32,131 bases of DNA from an uncultured Clostridia bacterium (GTDB lineage: Bacteria > Bacillota > Clostridia > Christensenellales > UBA1242). Made by a program: the position numbers and the translations under genes. Below, piece after piece: positions 18,382 to 27,883 of the stretch. The stretch spans positions 1 through 32,131 of the forward strand of contig CANQIX010000012.1 of assembly GCA_947624105.1 (NCBI GenBank), given 5' to 3'. The stretch's first letter is position 1, and each line of letters opens with the position of its first letter. Below the pieces are notes generated by a model. The model was given only the letters and a program-made list of their open reading frames with translations. It searched no databases and had not been told where the DNA came from.

Positions 18382-19755
18382 TTACTTCCCCTCACTCGCT
18401 CTGCTTTCGGGCTGAGCCTCTTCCGCTGTTGATGGTTCAACATAGGTTGTCTGCGCCTTTTTGTTTCTATTGACTTTGTTCCAAACTGGTTTTGAAAAAG
18501 CGCCCAAACACATCGTTATGCAATATACAACGGTGAACGCTGGAAAGAGAAGTGCGCCGTCTAAAAGTTGTCTACGTTTTGTTGCGCCAAGTTTTTTGTA
18601 ATCAAGCAGCACAAGAAGAACGCCCTGTCCAATTCCTGCAAGTAGGAACAGCACAAGCAAAATGCTGCCAACTAAAATCAGTTGATTATATAGCCCAGCG
18701 GCGTGGATTCCAAGTGCGGTGGCCTGTGCGTCGGTGAACGCTCCCTTGCCCCACAGATATGCAACATCGTAGATGTAAAACGCAGGAATCCAAGTGCAAA
18801 GAATGACGCAGATAACGTTGAAAAAGTAAGTTAGAAGTTGCTCAATATATGAAAAATTGAAAGTTGTAAGGAATTTCCACAAAAATTTTGGCGTATATTT
18901 TGCAAGCAATCTAACATTTCCCGATGCGATTCTTTTATTTCTTGAATATGTGTCCTTAAAGGTCGAAGGCAAATCCTCATACACAACTGCGTCTTCAACA
19001 AAATGCGCTCTATGTTTTTCGAGTAAGCGTTTAAAACAAAACTCTGTGTCTTCGGTTATGCTTGTGGTGTCGTATCCGCCGATATCTTTGATAATTTGGA
19101 ATTTCACCATCGAGCCTGGTCCGTTTACGTGTGCATCAAGATGCAATCTTTCTCTTACTCTGGAAGAAAATCTCGAATCGAAAGTGTAGTAAAGTCCGCA
19201 CGCTTTTGTGAATTTGTTTTGCGTCATATTGAGGGCTGACTCGTAAGGTCTTGCAAGTTCAACTCCGGCATTGTAGGCGTCATTCATAAGGTCGATAAAT
19301 TCGTCATTTGCGTGGTTGTCGGCATCAAATCTAATCGAAAAGTCGTAGTCGATTCCGGTTGCCAAAATCTGCTCGTAGCCAAATTTAAGTGCGTATGCGG
19401 CGATGTGGTGCTTTGGATCTGGATCGTTAAGTTCAAACACCTTTGCTCCTGCCTTCCTTGCAAGTTCTGCCGTTTTGTCGTTGCAGTTATGCGCCACAAC
19501 ATACACGTCAAACATCTCTTTTGGATAGGTTTGCAAATCAAGCAAGCGTTTTACGGTGTCAAAAATGACATCTTCTTCGTTGTGAGCCGGTATCAAAACA
19601 CAAACTCTATTCTTCTTTTCGGATTTTGGAAATTTTTTCTTAGGCAACCAAAACAAAAACATAAAGACAAACTGCATTAGAAAAGGAATCCCAATTACAA
19701 TTAAAACGATATTATTTATCGTGAATAAAACGTTATACAAAGTTATATCCCACAT
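18382..19755 (-). CDS. glycosyltransferase family 2, membrane-embedded
   Basis: VCVLIPAHNEEDVI, RFDADN (DxD), SITEDTEFCFKRL, C-terminal TM segments. Confidence 0.9.
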   Translation of the reverse strand: MWDITLYNVLFTINNIVLIVIGIPFLMQFVFMFLFWLPKKKFPKSEKKNRVCVLIPAHNEEDVIFDTVKRLLDLQTYPKEMFDVYVVAHNCNDKTAELARKAGAKVFELNDPDPKHHIAAYALKFGYEQILATGIDYDFSIRFDADNHANDEFIDLMNDAYNAGVELARPYESALNMTQNKFTKACGLYYTFDSRFSSRVRERLHLDAHVNGPGSMVKFQIIKDIGGYDTTSITEDTEFCFKRLLEKHRAHFVEDAVVYEDLPSTFKDTYSRNKRIASGNVRLLAKYTPKFLWKFLTTFNFSYIEQLLTYFFNVICVILCTWIPAFYIYDVAYLWGKGAFTDAQATALGIHAAGLYNQLILVGSILLVLFLLAGIGQGVLLVLLDYKKLGATKRRQLLDGALLFPAFTVVYCITMCLGAFSKPVWNKVNRNKKAQTTYVEPSTAEEAQPESRASEGK

Positions 19756-19909
19756 AAACTGCCTCTTATTTTAATTATATACAATTATTTTAACAATAAA
19801 GTGCGAAGAATGTCAATAGGTTTTATTATATAGCAACCGCCACGCCTTTTCGTTAACACATTTTGAAGGAAGTTAATAAAATGTTAATGACATCGTAAAA
19901 GGAGAAAAT

Positions 19910-20401
19910 ATGACTTGCTATACAAGATGCGGCAACGGTTGTTGTCCTAACACTCCTAATCCAATCTGGGTGTTTGGGCAGTGCAACCAAGGGTCTAACA
20001 ATGTTGTAAATCCAATCACTGCACTATCCTATGGATATTTCCAGGCTCCTACCACTGGCGAAGTTACAACCAACACAGCAATTCCACTTACCTTAACAAC
20101 TTCACGAGGAACACTTATCACCTCTGGCGGTGCTGACAGCGTAAGTCTTGATGCTGGCACGTATTTGATAACTTATTCAGTAAACGCCTTAGTTCCCGCT
20201 TCCGGCACACTTTCAACAAGTTTGCAACTTAACGGTGCAACAATCGATGGTTCAACCGCAACAACAACTGCAACCGGAACATTTACAAACACAAAAACAA
20301 TCGTCCTTGTCGTTCCGCAAACATCAACTCTTACACTTATAAATTCAAGCACTGACACCATAACTGTAAACAACGCAAATCTCACCGTCCAACAATTATA
20401 A
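19910..20401 (+). CDS. surface/exosporium-like protein with BclA C-terminal/C1q-like beta-jellyroll domain
   Basis: Cys-rich N-terminus (MTCYTRCGNGCCP) then GYFQAPTT...LDAGTYLITYSVNA...TSLQLNGATIDGS...STLTLINSSTDTITV typical of BclA-C/TNF-like folds; no collagen GXY repeats. Confidence 0.65.
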   Translation: MTCYTRCGNGCCPNTPNPIWVFGQCNQGSNNVVNPITALSYGYFQAPTTGEVTTNTAIPLTLTTSRGTLITSGGADSVSLDAGTYLITYSVNALVPASGTLSTSLQLNGATIDGSTATTTATGTFTNTKTIVLVVPQTSTLTLINSSTDTITVNNANLTVQQL

Positions 20402-20402
20402 A

Positions 20403-20436
20403 TTAAAAAGCACGATTATTTATCGTGCTTTTTTGT
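20403..20436. terminator. bidirectional terminator
   Basis: AAAAAGCACGAT-tattt-ATCGTGCTTTTTT between convergent genes. Confidence 0.8.
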
Positions 20437-21914
20437 TATGATGCTGACACTGGATCGGCATTTACTTTTTTGTCAAAATTTTCCTTTTTATATTTATTGA
20501 ATCGCTTTATCGTTTTTTCAACCTTTTTTTCAATCTCCACATCGTCAAGATTGGAAGTCTTTTTATACATATTTTGCAAAGCATCTTTAAACACGTCAGC
20601 CGAGATTGGTTTGCAGTGTTTATGTTCCTTAAGCAGAAGCATCTTATCTCTAAGTCCAAGCACGCTTATGTCGTTTTCAACATAGTTCTGCCCTACCACA
20701 AAATTTTTGTAGTGTGCCAAGTCTTGAAGTGGAAACAGTGAATAGTTTATACCCTTTCCGTCGTTGCTTGTTGAGTCGTTTATATATTCGCCCTTAACAC
20801 CATACTTTTCGTCTTCGATGCCGATTAAGTTGATTGCGTGTCCAACTTCGGCAGTTTTCCATTCAAATCTTAGAATTTCAAAGTAATTTGTAACTTCATT
20901 TCCGTATATATCGGCAAGTTTAACCGGATTTCTTCCAAAAAGTCGCCTGTTATATGTTCTTATTCCGCAGTGCGATGAGGAAAGTTTGCCGAGGTTGTAG
21001 CCTTGTTTCTCCCACTCTCTGTTTAGTTTTGTTACGCAAGCATTGACAAGTTGCGTGTAGCCCGCACAAATTATGTATCTCTTTTTCGAAGATAATGCGC
21101 CAACAAAACTGCTGTCAAGTTCGCCACACTTTTTGTATTTATACTTAAACGACATTGCAAAATCGCCGATATACAACATTGCTTCAAGCGGAGTTAGTTT
21201 TGCTTTGACGATTTTATCTACTACATTGTCGATTTGCTCATTTGCATTTTCAACCTGTTCAACAGTTAAGTGATTTTCCTCTCGCTTATCTCCAAACACC
21301 GAACTATGGTGATTTCTTTCAAATCTCTTAAACGAATCTTCGTCCAAATAGCCTCGATTGACATAGCATATATCGGCAAGACTGTTGAAAGATAGTTTTG
21401 TATTGTGCTTTTCTTGCAGAAGTTTATCGATCTCCTTAACGTCGTTAAGTTCGTTTTGTGTCAATTCAAAATCGATTTCGGCGTTATCCCTTGTGTTTGC
21501 AAACAGACTTGCTGGAGAGTCTTTAACAAATTGCATTTTAAGTTCGTCGCGTTCAAATTCGGCTAATCTGTGCCTAAATTTTGGAAACAGAACAACTCCA
21601 ACTCTCTCCTTTCCCTCGCGCTGAGAGATTATGTCTTTAACAAACTTAGCGTTGCCATCAAAATCCGTTTCGACGCATAACATAAGGTCAAAATTTACCT
21701 TACCCTGAGAATTTTTCAAAGCGTCCGCCTTAGCGCTATCAAGGATTTTCATAACTTCGCTAAATTTTGCTTGATACTGCTCCTTAGTTTTGCACGCCTT
21801 AGTTATGTCAAGCAGCGTGTCAAGTTCCACCGCATCTCCTCCGGTGAACAAATAGGAGTAAATTCTCCCTGTCGAAAGATTCCACACAAGCGTAGCATTT
21901 TCTAACTCTGCCAT
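20436..21914 (-). CDS. protein of unknown function with transglutaminase-like Cys-His-Asp signature
   Basis: RYIICAGYTQLVNACV ... EVGHAINLIGIEDEKYGVKGEYINDST resembles a transglutaminase-fold catalytic core; start at 21914 supported by GGAGG. Confidence 0.6.
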   Translation of the reverse strand: MAELENATLVWNLSTGRIYSYLFTGGDAVELDTLLDITKACKTKEQYQAKFSEVMKILDSAKADALKNSQGKVNFDLMLCVETDFDGNAKFVKDIISQREGKERVGVVLFPKFRHRLAEFERDELKMQFVKDSPASLFANTRDNAEIDFELTQNELNDVKEIDKLLQEKHNTKLSFNSLADICYVNRGYLDEDSFKRFERNHHSSVFGDKREENHLTVEQVENANEQIDNVVDKIVKAKLTPLEAMLYIGDFAMSFKYKYKKCGELDSSFVGALSSKKRYIICAGYTQLVNACVTKLNREWEKQGYNLGKLSSSHCGIRTYNRRLFGRNPVKLADIYGNEVTNYFEILRFEWKTAEVGHAINLIGIEDEKYGVKGEYINDSTSNDGKGINYSLFPLQDLAHYKNFVVGQNYVENDISVLGLRDKMLLLKEHKHCKPISADVFKDALQNMYKKTSNLDDVEIEKKVEKTIKRFNKYKKENFDKKVNADPVSAS

Positions 21915-22127
21915 AACGCCTCCATATGTATTATTGTAACATATTTTATAGAAAGTTTCAATACGCACGCTTGAAAAACAAAATTTCTTCTATTTTCATA
22001 AAATTTTTATAAAAATATGATAAAATATTAAAAATTCTTGTTGAAATAGACATTTTTGAATTTTTGTGTCGTGTTATTTCCACCTCCTCACTGCTATAAT
22101 TTAGGTGTATCATAAAGGAGGTAAAAT

Positions 22128-22481
22128 ATGAATACAGACAAAATTTATGCTGAGCAAATTGCCAGCGATTATGCTCAAAAGGAAACAACAAAAATTAAGC
22201 AACTTAAAAAATTGGACGCAAAAGCCAAAAATCCAGCAAGAATTTTCGCTTACACCTTTGGAATTATAAGCGCCCTTGTCTTTGGAGTTGGAATGTGCCT
22301 TGCACTTCAAGTGCTTACAAGCGGACTTGCAGCCATAATTTCTGGTTCTGCCATTGGCGTTGTAGGAATTGTTGGTTGCTGCGTAAACTATCCAATTTAC
22401 AAAAAGATTCTCTCTAAAGGCAAAGCAAAATATGCCTACGACATTATGAACCTTGCAAAAGAAATTAGCGAAGAAGAGTAA
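22128..22481 (+). CDS. small membrane protein of unknown function
   Basis: AAGGAGG RBS; two TM segments; AEQIASDY motif near the N-terminus. Confidence 0.8.
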   Translation: MNTDKIYAEQIASDYAQKETTKIKQLKKLDAKAKNPARIFAYTFGIISALVFGVGMCLALQVLTSGLAAIISGSAIGVVGIVGCCVNYPIYKKILSKGKAKYAYDIMNLAKEISEEE

Positions 22482-22501
22482 CAACAAAAAGGAGAAGTGC
22501 T

Positions 22502-23089
22502 ATGAACAAATCCGAAAGCAAATATTACAGCACTGCGCTACTTATGAATCAAGCACTGATAGAGTTATTAAACAAAAAGGACTATGAATCTATCACGGTC
22601 AAAGAAATTTGCAAAAAGGCGGGTGTCAATCGCTCAACTTTTTACTTGCATTATGACAACATTGACGAGTTGTTATGCGAGACGATTGAAAACACAAATA
22701 AAAGATTTTTACAGCACTTTTCCAATCAAAATTTGAACACTGAAAAAGCAGAAAAGGAAGACTTAATTCTTATCACTCCGCAATATCTAAGACCATATCT
22801 AGAATTTGTGAAAGAAAACAAAGTTGTCTATCAAGTTTCTGCAAAACACCCTGTGCTTATGCAATCTTATAAAAATTACACTCTCTTGCAAAAAGATATA
22901 CTCTATCCGATCTATAGCAAGTTTAAGGTTGAAGAAGATTTAAAAAAATACTTCACCGCATATTACATCAATGGTGTGTATGCAATTATTGACGAGTGGA
23001 TAAAAGGCAGATGTGCTGACAGCATCGAACTTGTTACAAAAGCAATTATCGAGTGTGTTAGACCATTTGAAACGACAAATGAAAAATAA
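22502..23089 (+). CDS. TetR/AcrR family transcriptional regulator
   Basis: N-terminal HTH: LLNKKDYESITVKEICKKAGVNRSTFYLHYDNIDELL. Confidence 0.93.
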   Translation: MNKSESKYYSTALLMNQALIELLNKKDYESITVKEICKKAGVNRSTFYLHYDNIDELLCETIENTNKRFLQHFSNQNLNTEKAEKEDLILITPQYLRPYLEFVKENKVVYQVSAKHPVLMQSYKNYTLLQKDILYPIYSKFKVEEDLKKYFTAYYINGVYAIIDEWIKGRCADSIELVTKAIIECVRPFETTNEK

Positions 23090-23705
23090 TAACAAAAAAA
23101 GTAACATTTATTTTTCTTCGATAGTTTCAATAGTTATAACTCTAGCATTCGTTATATACAACCTATATTTAAGCATAGTATTTTTTAATGGCTTTGCGAT
23201 TGGAATTTCAATTTATTATGCTTTACTCATATTAGTCCGAACCGCTTCCCTCATCATTGAAAGTCGTATAAAAGAAAAAGATGCAAAAGAGCAAAACCGC
23301 ATAAGACTAAAAAACTACAAAATATCTTCTGCACTTGTTTTTGTAATTGATTTCTGTTTAATTGCGCCAATAATTCTTATGGTAACCCGTCCTCAAGCGG
23401 TAGCATTTGGCACAATTCCTGCAATTACAATGGCTGCATTTTGCGTATATAAGGTAACGGTTGCAATCGTAAACTATACAAAATCCAAAAAAACTAAGAA
23501 TCTTACAATTATTCTTTTTAAATTGCTTGATATAATTGGTGCGATAGTTTCCATATTAACTCTTCAACATACTTTGATTATGGTTTTTGGAAGTATGGAC
23601 AGAACAATGACTATATTGTCATTTAGCACAAGCATAGGTTTTATTGCGCTTATCGTTTTGATTTCAATATTGTCATATTACAAAAACAGAAACTTAATTA
23701 AATAA
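23079..23705 (+). CDS. membrane protein of unknown function
   Basis: ATG at 23079 overlaps the TetR stop (coupled); multiple TM segments. Confidence 0.75.
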   Translation: MKNNNKKSNIYFSSIVSIVITLAFVIYNLYLSIVFFNGFAIGISIYYALLILVRTASLIIESRIKEKDAKEQNRIRLKNYKISSALVFVIDFCLIAPIILMVTRPQAVAFGTIPAITMAAFCVYKVTVAIVNYTKSKKTKNLTIILFKLLDIIGAIVSILTLQHTLIMVFGSMDRTMTILSFSTSIGFIALIVLISILSYYKNRNLIK

Positions 23706-23706
23706 C

Positions 23707-23738
23707 AAAAAAAGGACAGCAAAACTGTCCTTTTTTTA
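23707..23738. terminator. bidirectional terminator
   Basis: AAAAAAAGGACAG-caaaa-CTGTCCTTTTTTT. Confidence 0.85.
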
Positions 23739-23750
23739 TGTAGTCTTTTA

Positions 23751-24140
23751 CTATTTTGTTTGGAATTCCGCAACGCGAACGCCGTGAAGTTTTCTCTGCT
23801 CTTCGATGAGTTTCGAGAACATATCACGAACTTTGAATGGATTTTTGATGCTTTTTAAAACAAGTTTTGGAAGAGTTTCATCACTTGTGAAGATGATAAC
23901 TGTTCCTGTTCCAAAAATCTTATCCCAGAAAGTCTGTTTCAAAGCGATATCATACATACGATAAAGGTTTACTTCATCGATAACGGTGTTGAACAAGCCA
24001 ACATCAACGAATGCTTTGAACCAATCATCGCCATTTTTAATCAAATAAAATCTTGTGAAAGAAAGTGGAAGACCTAAATATCTTCTTCTATCCTTCCAGA
24101 TAAGAACTGCGTTTTTTCCATATCTCTTTTTAACGTTCAT
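23751..24140 (-). CDS. PH-domain (bacterial PH, YdbT-like) protein
   Basis: RRYLGLPLSFTRFYLIKN...VDEVNLYRMYDIALKQTFWDKIFGTGTVIIFTSDETLPKLVLKSIKNPFKVRDMFSKLIEEQR. Confidence 0.75.
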   Translation of the reverse strand: MNVKKRYGKNAVLIWKDRRRYLGLPLSFTRFYLIKNGDDWFKAFVDVGLFNTVIDEVNLYRMYDIALKQTFWDKIFGTGTVIIFTSDETLPKLVLKSIKNPFKVRDMFSKLIEEQRKLHGVRVAEFQTK

Positions 24141-24239
24141 AATAGTCCTCTCCTATTCATCTGTATTTTACTACAAAAAACACAAAAAGTAAACTACTTT
24201 AGTAAAAATTTTTTCATTATTGCCAAATATTTTACGTAA

Positions 24240-24273
24240 AAAAGAAAAAAGAAGGGATTTTTATTCCCTTCTC
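24240..24273 (-). terminator. intrinsic terminator for the Gly/Cys-rich small ORF
   Basis: GAAGGGA-atttt-like loop-TCCCTTC with poly-T on the minus strand. Confidence 0.65.
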
Positions 24274-24286
24274 GCTTGATTTTCTG

Positions 24287-24493
24287 TTACTTTCCGCAAC
24301 CGAAAGACCCGCCGCAGTTGGATAAGAGTAAAAGAAGTAAAATTGTGCCGCAGTCAACATTAATACCGCTCATACCACAACCTCCGCAGCATTGCAAAAG
24401 CAATAGTATGAAGATTAGCGAGCAGCAGTTGTTGTTTGATGTGTTTCCACTTCCCATTCCTTCGTTGCAGTTAGAACCGCCGAAAAAGTTCAT
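24287..24493 (-). CDS. small Gly/Cys-rich hydrophobic protein
   Basis: 68 aa: NCCSLIFILLLLQCCGGCGMSGINVDCGTILLLLLLSNCGGSFGCGK; AGGAGG RBS upstream, terminator downstream. Confidence 0.7.
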   Translation of the reverse strand: MNFFGGSNCNEGMGSGNTSNNNCCSLIFILLLLQCCGGCGMSGINVDCGTILLLLLLSNCGGSFGCGK

Positions 24494-24687
24494 TTGTGCC
24501 TCCTAAAATTTTCTTATGTATGCAACATTGTTTGTGCGTTGCTACACATTATCAGTCTATTAAAAATATAAAAATATGTTACAGTTTTGTTGCTGTTGTT
24601 CATACCATAATATGTATACGCCTATGTAAAATGTTGACAAACGCCTTATATAATGGTATAATCACTTAGTATTTAAGGAGATTTTGC

Positions 24688-26040
24688 ATGCCGAGTTCGG
24701 TGATAATTATTCTATTTATTGTTATTATTTTTTTATTGTTTTGTTCAGCGTTCTTCTCTTCTGCAGAAACCGCATTTACAACTGCAAGTGTCATTAGGCT
24801 TAAAACGATGGCAGATGACAAGGTTAGAGGAGCAAGAAAGGCTGTTTATATTGCCGAAAACACCGATAAAACTTTAATCGCCATACTTATTGGAAATAAC
24901 TTTGTAAATATCTGTTCAACCACTTTGTGTGCGTTTGTTTTTGGAATCCTCATAACAAACCCAACACTTTCAAATATATTAAACACCGTTATTATGACTC
25001 TTATCGTTTTGATTTTTGGAGAGATTGTCCCTAAAACACTTGCCTCGCGTTCCCCAGAAAAACTTGCTTTAAGGTATGCCGGCTTTATGTATGTGTATAT
25101 GAAGATTCTCACTCCACTTATCTTCATTTTCTTGAAACTTCAAAAGTTGTTTGCAAGAAAGTCGAATAACGAGCACAATCCAACTATCACAGAAAACGAA
25201 CTTGAATCGATCATCGACAAGATGGAGGAAGAGGGCGTTATCGAAAGTGAAGATGCCGATTTAATTCAAGGGGTGCTTGACATTCAAGAGAAAACCGCTT
25301 ACGACATTATGACTCCACGTGTTGATATTGTTGCAGTTGACACGGAAACGCTTAAACTTAGCCCAAACGAGATTTTTGAAGTTTTCAACACATCAAACTA
25401 CTCCCGCCTCCCAGTGTATGACGAGGATAAGGATCATATTATTGGAATAATCAACTATAAAGACTTCTGTTTTAACTATATCAACAACAAAGATTTCGAC
25501 GTAACTTCAATCGTGCACCCAGCATTGTTTGTCAATAAAAATATGCGCGTAAATGACGTGTTAAGACTTATGCAAAAAGAGAAACAACACCTCTGCATCG
25601 TTGTCGATGAACACGGCGGAACGAGTGGCCTTGTTACCTTTGAAGACACAATTGAGGAAGTTGTTGGTGAGGTGTATGACGAACACGACGACGAAGAAGA
25701 TATAAAGGTTTACATCAACAAAATCGACGAAAACGTCTATGAACTCAGTGGCGACACCGACATAAAAAATCTGTTTGACTATCTTGAAATCGAACACCTC
25801 CCAGATACCAACTCCTCACAAGTTGCCGGGCTTCTATATGACCAAATCGAAACAATGCCAGAAGTCAACCAAAAAGTTACAATCTATGCAATCGACGACC
25901 GCTTCCTTGCAGACGGAACATTTGAAGAGCGCGTTATTGAACTTGACTTCACAATTCTTGAAGTTGAAAACGGGCGTATCGAAAGAGTTAGACTCGAAAC
26001 AAAATTAGCCAACAAAACAGACGAACAAAAAGAAGAATAA
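24688..26040 (+). CDS. CNNM/CBS-pair/CorC_HlyC domain protein (hemolysin C-like family)
   Basis: N-terminal CNNM TM domain (FFSSAETAFTTASVIRLK), MTPRVDIVAVD, CBS pair, CIVVDEHGGTSGLVTFEDTIEEVVGEVYDEHD. Confidence 0.95.
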   Translation: MPSSVIIILFIVIIFLLFCSAFFSSAETAFTTASVIRLKTMADDKVRGARKAVYIAENTDKTLIAILIGNNFVNICSTTLCAFVFGILITNPTLSNILNTVIMTLIVLIFGEIVPKTLASRSPEKLALRYAGFMYVYMKILTPLIFIFLKLQKLFARKSNNEHNPTITENELESIIDKMEEEGVIESEDADLIQGVLDIQEKTAYDIMTPRVDIVAVDTETLKLSPNEIFEVFNTSNYSRLPVYDEDKDHIIGIINYKDFCFNYINNKDFDVTSIVHPALFVNKNMRVNDVLRLMQKEKQHLCIVVDEHGGTSGLVTFEDTIEEVVGEVYDEHDDEEDIKVYINKIDENVYELSGDTDIKNLFDYLEIEHLPDTNSSQVAGLLYDQIETMPEVNQKVTIYAIDDRFLADGTFEERVIELDFTILEVENGRIERVRLETKLANKTDEQKEE

Positions 26041-26080
26041 GCAAACTGCATCAAGCGGTTTGTTTTTTCTTAAACTCGTA

Positions 26081-26109
26081 TTGACAAAAAGGGCGAAATG
26101 CGATATAAT
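26081..26109 (+). promoter_or_regulatory. consensus promoter
   Basis: TTGACA-N17-TATAAT. Confidence 0.75.
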
Positions 26110-26132
26110 TTCTGTATATGGAGGAAAAAAGA

Positions 26133-26837
26133 ATGGACGTAATGAAGAGATTTAAGGCTCTTGATAAAGCACAGACAAGTGGCTATACAAGAAAACTTCA
26201 AAGATATCGCGACTATGTAAGAAAGAGAGTAAGCAAAACTTCTTACATCACTGGCGCTGAACCAGAAAATGTTTCAAGAAAGATTATGAGAAGTGGGCTT
26301 ATCACAAAGGATAAGGTTGCACTTGTTTCGACAGTTTATCACAGATATTTTAAGTATCAACTAGACTCCCACACCGCAATCGATGTTTGCGAGTCAGATT
26401 ATGAACTTATCTTCACAGATGAACCAAAACCAAAGAAAAACAAGGAAGTTTATGACAGACTTTACAACGAAAGATTTTCTTTCCTTGCAAACTATGCAAT
26501 TTCTTCCTACATTCAAGATGTTGAAAAACTTTTGCAAGCGCCAGATATCGACCCATACAAAGATGTCGATGAAACAACCAAAAAACTCTTAGTTTTGGCA
26601 AAAACTTATATGACCCAAACTGAGAACGCCGTTCGTAGCAAAACAAGAGATTATGATGACTACACTCAGGAATTGCAAAAAACTGTTTCCGAGTTTGCAA
26701 ACACAATTCCTAAGAACGACTTAGAGCAACACGAATATTCTTATGTTCCTGGAAAATCTCCTGTTGAAAACTATGAAGAACGCGCTTACAAAAAGACAAC
26801 AAAGGAAGATTCCGACAAAGGTTCATTACAAGCCTAA
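26133..26837 (+). CDS. conserved-looking protein of unknown function
   Basis: Start at 26133 because the ATG at 26118 overlaps the GGAGGA RBS; charged soluble 234-aa protein. Confidence 0.75.
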   Translation: MDVMKRFKALDKAQTSGYTRKLQRYRDYVRKRVSKTSYITGAEPENVSRKIMRSGLITKDKVALVSTVYHRYFKYQLDSHTAIDVCESDYELIFTDEPKPKKNKEVYDRLYNERFSFLANYAISSYIQDVEKLLQAPDIDPYKDVDETTKKLLVLAKTYMTQTENAVRSKTRDYDDYTQELQKTVSEFANTIPKNDLEQHEYSYVPGKSPVENYEERAYKKTTKEDSDKGSLQA

Positions 26838-26854
26838 CCCAAATAAAATAAAAA

Positions 26855-26880
26855 TAGCCAACATTTGGCTCTTTTTTATT
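26855..26880 (+). terminator. intrinsic terminator
   Basis: TAGCCAacatTTGGCTCTTTTTT. Confidence 0.7.
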
Positions 26881-26954
26881 GTTGTATGGTGTAAAATAGT
26901 TTGAAAATTTTTCGTTTTATGGTATAGTTATTATGTTTCATACTCGGAGGACAA

Positions 26955-27857
26955 ATGAAAAGAACTGCTCTTTTAATAGACAATTCAGCCTGCCTGACAA
27001 AAGAAGATATCGACTTTATTAAACCTGCAAAAATTGTTCCTATCACTTTTGTGATTGACAAGGAAATTTATGAAGAAGGTTCAAACTTAAGCCGTGAAGA
27101 TTTTTTTAAGTTTTTGGAGAGCGATGCTAAGATAAGCACATCGCAACCAAGCATCGAACTTGTGAAAGATGTCTGGAGAGATCTCTTAAAGGAATATGAC
27201 GAAGTTTTGTATGTTTTGATTGCAAGTGGGTTAAGTGGTTCTTATGACGTTGCAAGCAAGGCAAGTTTAGACGAGGAATTTAAAGGCAAAGTTTTTGTTT
27301 GCAACAACAAACAAGTTGCTCAAACAAACAAAATGGCGTTTTATGAGGCTAGATATTTGATAGACAACGGCGAAAGCGCCGAAAGAATAAAAAATCAACT
27401 TGAAGCAGAAGATGGCGATTCCAGAATTTATCTCGCCGTTTCCACTTTGAAATTTTTAAAGAAGAGCGGAAGAGTAAATGCCCTAGAGGCAACCGTTGGC
27501 ACTCTTTTGAACATAAAACCAATTATACGTTTTGAAAAAGGACATATGTTTTCTCACTCGAAAGTTATATCGATGGGGCAAGCAAAACAGAAGTTGATTC
27601 AACTTTTGAAAAACGAAATTGAAACACATTTTGCAAACGAAGCACTTGACGGCACTTTAAGGCTGGCAATCGCCCACAGTTTTGCAGACGAAAACGCTAA
27701 AGAACTTAAAGCGTTTGAAGAGTTCTTCAAAAAGTCATTTCCTAACTTAAACTATATGTCCACCGAATCTCTGCCACTTTTCATCATTTGCCATACCGGG
27801 CCAAACGCGATTGGTGTTGGATTTGTGATAGACAGATACAACCTTTGGAGACAATAA
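26955..27857 (+). CDS. DegV family fatty acid-binding protein
   Basis: LLIDNSACLTKEDI, ISTSQPSIE, IASGLSGSYDVA, STLKFLKKSGRVNALEA, CHTGPNAIGVGF. Confidence 0.95.
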   Translation: MKRTALLIDNSACLTKEDIDFIKPAKIVPITFVIDKEIYEEGSNLSREDFFKFLESDAKISTSQPSIELVKDVWRDLLKEYDEVLYVLIASGLSGSYDVASKASLDEEFKGKVFVCNNKQVAQTNKMAFYEARYLIDNGESAERIKNQLEAEDGDSRIYLAVSTLKFLKKSGRVNALEATVGTLLNIKPIIRFEKGHMFSHSKVISMGQAKQKLIQLLKNEIETHFANEALDGTLRLAIAHSFADENAKELKAFEEFFKKSFPNLNYMSTESLPLFIICHTGPNAIGVGFVIDRYNLWRQ

Positions 27858-27883
27858 AAACAAGGCAAATGCCTTGTTTTTTT
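27856..27883. terminator. bidirectional terminator
   Basis: AAAAACAAGGC-aaat-GCCTTGTTTTTTT. Confidence 0.8.

Noticed and set aside
24276-24506. 76-aa plus-strand ORF opposite the Gly/Cys-rich gene
   Set aside because: No RBS and begins inside a terminator region; the minus-strand ORF has RBS, start and terminator.
26118-26132. Upstream ATG start of the 239-aa ORF
   Set aside because: That ATG overlaps the GGAGGA ribosome-binding site; the ATG at 26133 has correct spacing.
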